DNA of 12,981 bases from Nitrospira sp. Its GTDB lineage: Bacteria > Nitrospirota > JACRHL01. The notes under the pieces are model-generated. The model worked only from the letters and a program-made list of their open reading frames with translations. It did not search any database and was not told the DNA's origin. This document shows positions 7,472 through 12,981 of the stretch, piece after piece. The DNA lies in the NCBI GenBank assembly GCA_026994095.1, contig JALWRU010000404.1, forward strand, positions 1 to 12,981, read 5' to 3'. Numbering within the stretch: position 1 is the first letter of the stretch; every line of letters begins with the position of its first letter. Made by a program: the position numbers and the translations under genes.

Positions 7472-7990
7472 CTATCCTCCGGCAGTAATCCTGGCCTCCA
7501 ACGCTTCGGCTTTCCGGGCAACCTGCTGCGCCATCTCCTCACGGTAACGCACCAGTCGTGCGGCCACTTGCGGATCGCTCTGGGCGACAATCTGCGCCGC
7601 AAACACCCCCGCATTTTTAGCCCCGGCCTTGCCAATGGCCATACATGCCACCGGCACGCCTCCCGGCATCTGCACGGTCGCCAGCAGGGCATCCATCCCT
7701 TTTAGCGGAGATGAATCAATAGGCACTCCGATCACCGGGATGTTCACCTCTGCCGCCAGCACTCCGCCCAGATGGGCTGCAGCACCCGCACCGACAATGA
7801 TGGCCTTGTAACCGCCCTCCTCCGCGCCCTTGGCGAACGCTCGTGCGCGCTCGGGAGTGCGGTGGGCCGAAGCCACTGTCGCATGATAGGCAATGCCCAG
7901 TTGATCAAGCATGTTAGCAGCCTGCTCCATCACTGGCCAGTCCGAGTCGGACCCCATCACAATGCCGATCAATGGCGCTGACGTCGTCAT
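7472..7990 (-). CDS. purE: N5-carboxyaminoimidazole ribonucleotide mutase (class I PurE)
   Basis: PurE moves the carboxylate of N5-CAIR to C4, giving CAIR, in de novo purine synthesis. The 172-residue protein is of normal length and carries MGSDSDWPVM (12-21; S14 and D17 contact the substrate phosphate), SAHRTPER (41-48; H43 is the catalytic histidine), GAGAAAHLGG (67-76) and VQMPGGVPVA. The sequence fits the class I bacterial mutase rather than the class II AIR carboxylase. Its usual partner PurK is not adjacent; the neighbours are an ompA-like gene 103 bp upstream and a PH-domain gene downstream. The ATG at 7990 is preceded by AAGAGAG, a reasonable ribosome-binding site. Confidence 0.97.
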   Translation of the reverse strand: MTTSAPLIGIVMGSDSDWPVMEQAANMLDQLGIAYHATVASAHRTPERARAFAKGAEEGGYKAIIVGAGAAAHLGGVLAAEVNIPVIGVPIDSSPLKGMDALLATVQMPGGVPVACMAIGKAGAKNAGVFAAQIVAQSDPQVAARLVRYREEMAQQVARKAEALEARITAGG

Positions 7991-8048
7991 ACTTACTCTC
8001 TTTTTATGAAAACCGGCCGACGGAGGCCCCGCTGGGTACCCGCATGAC

Positions 8049-8079
8049 GCCCCTCCGGATACAACTCATCCGGAGGGGC
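8049..8079. repeat. Perfect 12-bp inverted repeat after the ompA-like gene
   Basis: Arms GCCCCTCCGGAT (8049-8060) and ATCCGGAGGGGC (8068-8079) are exact reverse complements separated by 7 bases. The structure begins 14 bases beyond the ompA-like stop codon on the minus strand. Neither side has a T-run, so it is not a textbook intrinsic terminator. A strong GC-rich stem at this place commonly acts as an mRNA 3'-end stabiliser or contributes to termination, which would separate ompA-like expression from purE. Confidence 0.7.
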
Positions 8080-8093
8080 CTCATCTGCCAGTA

Positions 8094-9128
8094 CTACTGC
8101 TTCAGCAGGTGCAACTCCACCCGGCGGTTCTTGGCACGTCCAGCGGTGGTATCGTTGCTGGCCACAGGGTTGTCCGGGCCGTACCCTTTGGCGCGCAGGG
8201 ACGCAGGGCTGACTCCTTTGGTGATGAGGTAGTTCATCACCGATACCGCCCGCGACTCGGACAAGCGGCGGTTGGAAGCATCCCGGCCACGGTTATCGGT
8301 GTAACCTGCCACCTCGACCACCAGGGTCGGGTTCTTGGTCAGGCTGGCCGCAGTGCGGTCCAGCACCGACATGGACGGTCCGGTCAACGTGGCAGAGCCG
8401 GTATCGAAGTTGACACCCTCCAGCACGATGACGTTCTTCAACTCACAGCCCACCGTATCGACCGGCTTGTTGACCGGGGTGCCCTGGCAGCGGTCCATGC
8501 TGTTGACCACGCCGTCGCCGTCGCTGTCCACTTCACAACCGTTGCCATTGACCACAATCCCCGGTGCACTGTTGGGGCAGCGGTCTTTGCTATCGACCAC
8601 ACCGTCGCCGTCGCTGTCCACTTCACAACCCTGCATGTTGACCCGAACCCCTTTGGCGGAGTGCGGGCAACGATCAGCCGGATCAAAGATGCCATCGCCG
8701 TCGGTGTCTATATCAACCTTCTCCATGACCACCTTGCAACCCATGCGATCGACCTTGGCACCACGGGCCGAATCGGGGCAGTTGTCCTTGTAATCGGCAA
8801 CTCCGTCCCGATCCCGGTCCAGCGCACAGCCGGTACCATCTACCGATGCACCATTGGGGGTGTTCGGGCAGGCATCACGGTCATCATTGACCCCATCACC
8901 GTCGGTGTCATGGGCCATGGGCGTGGGCTCGCCGCCTTCGCAGGCTGCCACGGCGTTGTCCGGTGTCCAGGTACCGGTCTGCCAGCAGTGGCCGTGGGAA
9001 TCAACCCAGATGTTACCGGCAGCATCGTGCCAGTAACCCGGATTGTTCGCCAACGCTGGCTGCACACCTACCATTAAACCGATGGCCAACGCCATGATGG
9101 CACTCAAACGAATACACAAACATTTCAT
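8094..9128 (-). CDS. OmpA-family protein with thrombospondin type 3 repeats
   Basis: The protein is 344 residues, with a signal peptide (1-27, cleavage expected after PALA). Next is a short Cys-containing N-terminal segment (28-66; DSHGHCWQTGTWTP). Five thrombospondin type 3-like repeats follow (74-228), each with DxDxDG calcium-loop spacing and a CP/CQ and distal GC cysteine pair. The C-terminal OmpA domain (232-344) has the peptidoglycan-binding residues D278 (GYTDNRG) and R293 (LSESRA) and ends NRRVEL. No eight-stranded barrel precedes the OmpA domain, so it is more likely a periplasmic or outer-membrane-associated peptidoglycan linker than a classic OmpA porin. The ATG at 9128 has a strong AAGGGAGA ribosome-binding site nearby. 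A longer in-frame start 12 codons upstream would only lengthen the signal peptide. It lies between purD and purE. Confidence 0.93.
   Translation of the reverse strand: MKCLCIRLSAIMALAIGLMVGVQPALANNPGYWHDAAGNIWVDSHGHCWQTGTWTPDNAVAACEGGEPTPMAHDTDGDGVNDDRDACPNTPNGASVDGTGCALDRDRDGVADYKDNCPDSARGAKVDRMGCKVVMEKVDIDTDGDGIFDPADRCPHSAKGVRVNMQGCEVDSDGDGVVDSKDRCPNSAPGIVVNGNGCEVDSDGDGVVNSMDRCQGTPVNKPVDTVGCELKNVIVLEGVNFDTGSATLTGPSMSVLDRTAASLTKNPTLVVEVAGYTDNRGRDASNRRLSESRAVSVMNYLITKGVSPASLRAKGYGPDNPVASNDTTAGRAKNRRVELHLLKQ
8505..8630 (-). repeat. Direct repeats encoding the type 3 repeats of the OmpA-like protein
   Basis: Two 36-base copies (8505-8540 and 8595-8630), exactly 90 bases apart, differ at one base. 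They encode the cysteine, acidic calcium-loop and VV/N stretch of two consecutive thrombospondin type 3 units. The other three units are diverged at DNA level. The near-identity suggests a recent duplication or gene conversion of one 30-codon unit, and repeat number could change by recombination without shifting the frame. Confidence 0.75.
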
Positions 9129-9198
9129 CTGATGATCTCCCTTTGCCTTCTGTAAATCGATCACAGGAAACGACCTGCCGCATCCTGAGAATCAAGCG

Positions 9199-9218
9199 TT
9201 GCGCCTGCAACAGCGCAA
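9199..9218. repeat. Short inverted repeat between purD and the ompA-like gene
   Basis: TTGCGC (9199-9204) and GCGCAA (9213-9218) are exact reverse complements with an 8-base loop. They lie in the 113-bp gap between the purD stop and the ompA-like start. There is no T-run after it on the minus strand, so it is only a weak terminator candidate; it could also be an operator for the downstream gene. The rest of the gap shows no convincing promoter. Confidence 0.35.
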
Positions 9219-9241
9219 ATTTAATACATCCACCCGAACCA

Positions 9242-10534
9242 TCAGGCCTCCGCATGGCGGGCAGCCTTGGCCCCGATATCCTGTCGATACTGCATCCCGT
9301 CAAACTCGATTTTGGCAACTGCGCCATAGGCCTTGTCGATGGCCTGGGCAATGTCGGTCCCTCGGGCGGTCACCCCAAGTACCCGCCCGCCTGCGGTCAC
9401 CACGTCATCACCCTGAGCGGCAGTCCCCGCGTGAAACACGGTGACATCGGGCAGCGCATCGGCCTGCACCAGCCCACGGATCACACACCCTTTGGTGGCA
9501 CTTTCCGGGTAGTTGGCCGAGGCCATCACCACACACACGGTGGCATCGGCAGACCACTTTACCGGCACGTCTTTCAAACGACCGTGAGCAGCTGCGTCAA
9601 AAATGGCCAGCAGATCCGACTCCAGCCGCATCAGGATGGGCTGGGTTTCCGGGTCGCCAAAACGGGCGTTGAATTCCAACACCTTAAAGTGGTCACCGTC
9701 CACCATTAAACCGGCATACAGGATGCCCTTGAACGGGATACCGTCAGCACGCATGCCGTCAATAATGGGCCGCATGGCCTCGGTCATGGCCTTGTCGATC
9801 AACGCCTCGGTCATGACCGGTGCAGGAGAATACGCCCCCATGCCACCGGTATTGGGGCCCTGGTCGCCGTCAAAAATTCGTTTATGATCCTGGGCGCTGA
9901 CCATGGGCACGATGGTGTCACCGTCAGAGAACACCAAAAAGGAGGCCTCTTCGCCCTTCAGAAATTCTTCGATGACCACGGTCTGTCCCGCCTCACCGAA
10001 CATGCGCTCGCCAATCATCTGGTCGACCGCCTCGCAGGCGTCCTCCAGCCGCTCCGCAATCACAACCCCTTTGCCCGCGGCCAGCCCGTCGGCCTTGACC
10101 ACATAGGGAGCCTCCAGCGTTGCCAGAAACGACTTGGCAGCCCCAGCATCGGTAAACACGTCAGCCGCACCGGTGGGCACTCCATAGCGGGCCATCAATT
10201 CCTTGGCGTAGGCCTTGCTGCCCTCAATTTTGGCAGCGGCAGCACTGGGGGCAAAAATGGCCAGCCCGGCGGCGCTAAAGCGGTCTTCAATACCAGCGAT
10301 GAGCGGTTGCTCCGGCCCCACAATCGTTAGATCAATGCCCTCCGCCGTTGCAAATGCCAACAGCCCGTCTACATCGTCAGCGGCAATGTTTATACGGGTC
10401 GCACAACCCTCCATACCCACGTTACCGGGGGCCACATAGAGGGTGCCTAGACGGGGGCTCTGGGCCAACTTCCAGGCGATGGCGTGCTCGCGACCACCAG
10501 CCCCGACCAGCAACACTTTCATCGATTCGTTCAT
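9242..10534 (-). CDS. purD: Phosphoribosylamine-glycine ligase (GARS)
   Basis: PurD joins glycine to phosphoribosylamine using ATP, the second step of de novo purine synthesis. The 430-residue protein has all ATP-grasp landmarks: VGAGGREHA (10-18), VGPEQPL (72-78), VKADGLAAGKGV (146-157), GPNTGGMGAYSP (226-237) and the metal-binding EFNARFGDPE (287-296). Length and order match E. coli PurD. It is a stand-alone enzyme, not fused to PurM/PurN. The start may be the ATG at 10534 or, judging by homologues that begin MKVLxxGxGGREHA, the ATG at 10522; neither has a strong ribosome-binding site. It is divergent from the RND adaptor gene and first in the minus-strand series. It shares the purine pathway with purE 1.25 kb downstream, with an ompA-like gene between. 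Confidence 0.96.
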   Translation of the reverse strand: MNESMKVLLVGAGGREHAIAWKLAQSPRLGTLYVAPGNVGMEGCATRINIAADDVDGLLAFATAEGIDLTIVGPEQPLIAGIEDRFSAAGLAIFAPSAAAAKIEGSKAYAKELMARYGVPTGAADVFTDAGAAKSFLATLEAPYVVKADGLAAGKGVVIAERLEDACEAVDQMIGERMFGEAGQTVVIEEFLKGEEASFLVFSDGDTIVPMVSAQDHKRIFDGDQGPNTGGMGAYSPAPVMTEALIDKAMTEAMRPIIDGMRADGIPFKGILYAGLMVDGDHFKVLEFNARFGDPETQPILMRLESDLLAIFDAAAHGRLKDVPVKWSADATVCVVMASANYPESATKGCVIRGLVQADALPDVTVFHAGTAAQGDDVVTAGGRVLGVTARGTDIAQAIDKAYGAVAKIEFDGMQYRQDIGAKAARHAEA

Positions 10535-10574
10535 CGGCGGACGGATCTCAAATCAAAGATTATACAAAAAGAGC

Positions 10575-10604
10575 ATCATACCTGACCTGCTGACAACTTG
10601 TTAA
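10575..10604 (-). promoter_or_regulatory. Candidate sigma-70 promoter for purD
   Basis: On the minus strand TTAACA (10604-10599) and TATGAT (10580-10575) each match consensus at 5 of 6 bases, with an 18-bp spacer. Initiation would fall about 33 bases before the first purD ATG. A perfect TATAAT hexamer a little downstream (10562-10557) lacks a recognisable -35 at normal spacing. No PurR-type operator is evident. Prediction by eye. Confidence 0.45.
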
Positions 10605-10620
10605 GTCTCAATGCTATTCA

Positions 10621-10634
10621 CTGAATATTTTCAG
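10621..10634. promoter_or_regulatory. Perfect palindrome between divergent promoters (operator candidate)
   Basis: CTGAA TATT TTCAG is an exact inverted repeat with 5-bp arms and a 4-base AT-rich centre. It lies between the candidate purD -35 (10599-10604) and the candidate adaptor-gene -35 (10648-10653). Its position suits a regulator controlling either gene. No regulator gene is visible in the window. A 10-base palindrome could occur by chance. Confidence 0.3.
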
Positions 10635-10647
10635 GCAGCCGGATCGC

Positions 10648-10676
10648 TTGACATGCCCTCGGGCGGGCCGTAGCGT
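10648..10676 (+). promoter_or_regulatory. Candidate sigma-70 promoter for the RND efflux genes
   Basis: A perfect -35 hexamer TTGACA (10648-10653) is followed after 17 bp by TAGCGT (10671-10676), a poor -10 with 3 of 6 matches. The weak -10 would make basal expression low and activator-dependent, which is common for efflux operons, but this is inference. The predicted start is about 30 bases before the adaptor ATG. Confidence 0.35.
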
Positions 10677-10712
10677 GACCCCTGTAAATACCTTTGTGTA
10701 AGAACGAATCTC

Positions 10713-11795
10713 ATGGCTTCACCCTCTCTCCGCTTCCAGTTGACCTCTCCGCTATCGTTGCTAATGGTGGTGGTGTTGATGGCCCCGGCGCTCATCGCCG
10801 CAGGACCGCCCAAACGCCCCCCCACCAAGGTGGCAGTGGCACCGGTCACACGGATGACACTGGCCGACCAGACCACCCTGATGGGGACCGTACAGCCGTT
10901 TCAGGCCAGCACAGTGGCCTCCCTGACTGAAGGACGGGTAACTGACCTGAAGGTCCGCACCGGCGACCGGGTCATCAAAGGGGCCGCGCTGGCACTTCTG
11001 GACACTACCCAACTGACCATTGATTCAGAGCAAGTTGCTGCCCGCGTAGCCGCTACCCGCATTCGTCTGGCACAGGCGGAGGCCGACCTGGCTACGGCAC
11101 GCTCGCTGCTTGCCCAACAGGCAGTCAGCTCTGAGCTGGTGGATACCCGCGCCCGCACAGTGCGCGAGATGACCGCTCAGGTAACACGGGATGAGGCGGA
11201 AGAAAAACAGCTCATCTATCAGATTGAAGAAGCCACTATCCGCGCACCATTTGACGGTGTGGTCAGCAAGGAATTGACCCAACCGGGCGAATGGGTAGCC
11301 CGTGGCGGGGCCATCCTGCGGCTGGTCGACCTGTCCCCGGCGCGGGTGGTGGTATGGGTGCCAGAGGACGTGGTAGGCCGCTTGAAGGTCGGCACAGACA
11401 CCGTCGTTAATACACCTGTCGGGCCGCAGAACGGCACCCTGCACGCCATCATCCCCGACGGGGATCCGGGCAGCCATACCTTTCCGGTAGAAGTCCGTCT
11501 GCCCAACCGGGACGGGCGGCTGTTTTCCGGCATGTTAGCGCGGGTGACCTTTTCGGTGGGTGAGGCCAAAGCAGTGCTGACTGTGCCCAGAGATGCGGTC
11601 GTCACCCGTGGTCACGACAGCCATCTGTGGAAGGTGGTGGACGGCCATGCGGTGCGCGTACCCCTGCGCATGGGCAGCGCTGCCGGAGAGCGTATCGCGG
11701 TCCAGCCCTTCGCCGAACTGGCACCGGGAGACCCGGTCATCGTGCGTGGCAACGAACGGGTGCGCGACGGCCAGTCCGTGGCGGTTGCGCCATAA
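10713..11795 (+). CDS. RND efflux periplasmic adaptor (membrane fusion protein)
   Basis: The protein is 360 residues. The N terminus (1-30) is a signal peptide or membrane anchor with hydrophobic core LLMVVVLMAPALIAA. There is a first lipoyl half GRVTDLKVRTGDRV (74-87) and a helical hairpin of about 70 residues (100-172), rich in Ala, Glu and Arg, predicted coiled coil. The second lipoyl half is ATIRAPFDGVVS (174-185), followed by a beta-barrel region and a membrane-proximal domain to the end. This is the HlyD/AcrA-type order. The adaptor bridges an inner-membrane RND pump to an outer-membrane channel. The hairpin is short for the type. It is followed after 35 bp by the pump gene. Substrate cannot be deduced. 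The ATG at 10713 has only a weak ribosome-binding sequence (AAGAACGA). Confidence 0.93.
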   Translation: MASPSLRFQLTSPLSLLMVVVLMAPALIAAGPPKRPPTKVAVAPVTRMTLADQTTLMGTVQPFQASTVASLTEGRVTDLKVRTGDRVIKGAALALLDTTQLTIDSEQVAARVAATRIRLAQAEADLATARSLLAQQAVSSELVDTRARTVREMTAQVTRDEAEEKQLIYQIEEATIRAPFDGVVSKELTQPGEWVARGGAILRLVDLSPARVVVWVPEDVVGRLKVGTDTVVNTPVGPQNGTLHAIIPDGDPGSHTFPVEVRLPNRDGRLFSGMLARVTFSVGEAKAVLTVPRDAVVTRGHDSHLWKVVDGHAVRVPLRMGSAAGERIAVQPFAELAPGDPVIVRGNERVRDGQSVAVAP

Positions 11796-11830
11796 TCACG
11801 CCCGCAATCGAACTGGATTAAATCACCCCC

Positions 11831-12981
11831 ATGCCTGATCGCACACCACCTACACCCGCCCGGCCAGACACCTTGTTGGCGCGCCTGATCGCCCGACCGG
11901 TGGCCGTCACCGTCGGGGTGATTCTGGTGGTGCTGCTCGGCACGGTATCGCTGTTCAAGCTGCCGATCCAGCTCACGCCAGAGGTGGTCAAACCAGAGAT
12001 TACCGTCTCTACGAGTTGGCGCGGAGCGTCACCGCTGGAGGTGGAGCGCGAACTGGTCACCCGTCAGGAGGAGGTCTTACGTGGCATCCCCGGCATGGAC
12101 GAGATGACTTCAGAATCCCAGGAGGGGCGCAGCAAGGTGGTCCTGACCTTCCGCACCGGCACCGACCTGCAGACCGCGCTGGTGCGGGTCGCCAACCGCC
12201 TCGACCAGATCCGCAAATCGCCGGTGGATGCCGACCGACCGGTGATCTCCACCGTCAATACCAGCGCCAACGCAGTGGCGTGGCTGGTGCTGCGTACCGA
12301 CGCCGGCAACGACCGCCCCATTGGCGCATTTCGAGATCTGGCAGAAGACCAGATCAAGACCCGGCTGGAGCGCATTCCGGGGGTAGGACAGAGCAATATC
12401 TACGGCGGTTGGGAACGGGAATTACAAGTCATCGTCGACGCTCAGGCCATGGCCGTGCGCGATATCACCCTGCCGGAGTTGGCAGCGGTACTCAAACGCG
12501 AGAACGCCGACATCACCGCAGGTCAGGTCGATCTGGGCAAGCGCTCCCTCACCGTGCGCCTGACCGGGGCCTTTAAACGGCCAGAGGACCTGTTACAGGT
12601 GGTGGTACAGACCGGTGACGGGGTGCCCCTGTTTCTGGGCGATCTGGCCACCGTGCGGGTGGGGTATAAAAAGCCGCTGCGCAGCGTACGCCAGAATGGC
12701 GAACCGGCCATCGCCATGAACGTGCTCAGGGAGTCGGGCGCCAACACCCTCACCATCATGGACGAACTGAAACGGGCGGTCGTTGAGTTGAATAAAGGGG
12801 TGTTGCAGGACCAGCAGGTGACACTGACCCAGGTCTACGACGAGTCCCGTTACATCTCCCGCTCCATCGATCAGGTGCAAAAGAGCCTCATTGCCGGAGG
12901 GGTGCTGGCGATTGTGGTGCTACTGCTGTTTCTGCGCAGCCTTACCAGCACCATCGTGGTGGCCCTGTCGATCCCGGTGAG
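11831..12981 (+). CDS. RND efflux transporter, inner-membrane pump, 5' part only
   Basis: The frame is open from the ATG at 11831 to the right edge, giving 383 codons; the full protein would be expected at roughly 1000-1050 residues. TM1 lies at about 22-43 after a proline-rich N terminus. Next are the porter-domain landmarks WRGASPLEVERELVTR (63-78) and IPGM (86-89), then RIPGVGQSNIYGG (181-193). TM2 starts near residue 353, ending LFLRSLTSTIVVALSIPV at the edge. These fit the AcrB/HAE1-type RND superfamily rather than heavy-metal CusA, though the transmembrane proton-relay residues lie beyond the window so the subclass is unverified. It is co-directional with the adaptor, 35 bp downstream. 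No Shine-Dalgarno is visible before the ATG, so coupling or a different start is possible. Confidence 0.92.
   Translation, partial: MPDRTPPTPARPDTLLARLIARPVAVTVGVILVVLLGTVSLFKLPIQLTPEVVKPEITVSTSWRGASPLEVERELVTRQEEVLRGIPGMDEMTSESQEGRSKVVLTFRTGTDLQTALVRVANRLDQIRKSPVDADRPVISTVNTSANAVAWLVLRTDAGNDRPIGAFRDLAEDQIKTRLERIPGVGQSNIYGGWERELQVIVDAQAMAVRDITLPELAAVLKRENADITAGQVDLGKRSLTVRLTGAFKRPEDLLQVVVQTGDGVPLFLGDLATVRVGYKKPLRSVRQNGEPAIAMNVLRESGANTLTIMDELKRAVVELNKGVLQDQQVTLTQVYDESRYISRSIDQVQKSLIAGGVLAIVVLLLFLRSLTSTIVVALSIPV

Noticed and set aside
8335..8793. Repetitive Ser/Thr/Pro-rich frame on the + strand over the type 3 repeats.
   Set aside because: It is the antisense image of the DxDxDG repeats; its repetitiveness comes entirely from the real gene on the other strand.
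8109..9077. A 322-codon open frame on the + strand opposite the OmpA-like gene.
   Set aside because: It is the reverse-strand shadow of the repeat-rich OmpA-like gene, with a His/Val/Ala-rich repetitive translation and no ribosome-binding site.

Overview
The window looks like ordinary chromosomal DNA from a moderately GC-rich Gram-negative proteobacterium, most likely gammaproteobacterial. This rests on an OmpA-type outer-membrane protein with a Sec signal, an RND efflux adaptor/pump pair, and E. coli-like enolase, IspH, PurE and PurD. The taxon is an inference from protein style, not from a marker gene. I see no rRNA, tRNA, CRISPR array, insertion sequence or phage gene. Coding density is high, and the longest gene-free stretch is the 178-bp divergent region at 10535-10712.

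Layout. At the left edge (2-559, + strand) is the 3' end of a sialidase-like Asp-box protein, followed by a good intrinsic terminator. From 607 to 10534 everything is on the minus strand. In transcription order it reads purD, ompA-like, purE, a small membrane PH-domain protein, tsaC (Sua5/YrdC), ribE, ispH, an M67/JAMM metallopeptidase, a secreted TPR protein and eno. At 10713 the strand switches to an RND adaptor gene and the start of its inner-membrane pump gene, which runs off the right edge.

How the genes work together. Most are housekeeping genes for separate pathways: purine synthesis (purD, purE), riboflavin (ribE), tRNA t6A modification (tsaC), isoprenoids (ispH) and glycolysis (eno). 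The tightest unit is ispH, M67 peptidase and TPR protein, joined by two successive 4-base ATGA overlaps, with eno 54 bp further on. This is strong evidence for co-translation of a core Fe-S enzyme with two proteins of unknown role. The divergent purD/efflux region carries plausible sigma-70 promoters on both strands with a short palindrome between them.

The best candidates for something undescribed are the ispH-linked JAMM peptidase, which carries an apparent insertion of about 40 residues after its metal motif, and the exported 13-repeat TPR protein coupled to it. Nothing here amounts to an obvious new defence or mobile system. Several start codons (tsaC, purD, the RND pump) are uncertain and are flagged in their entries.
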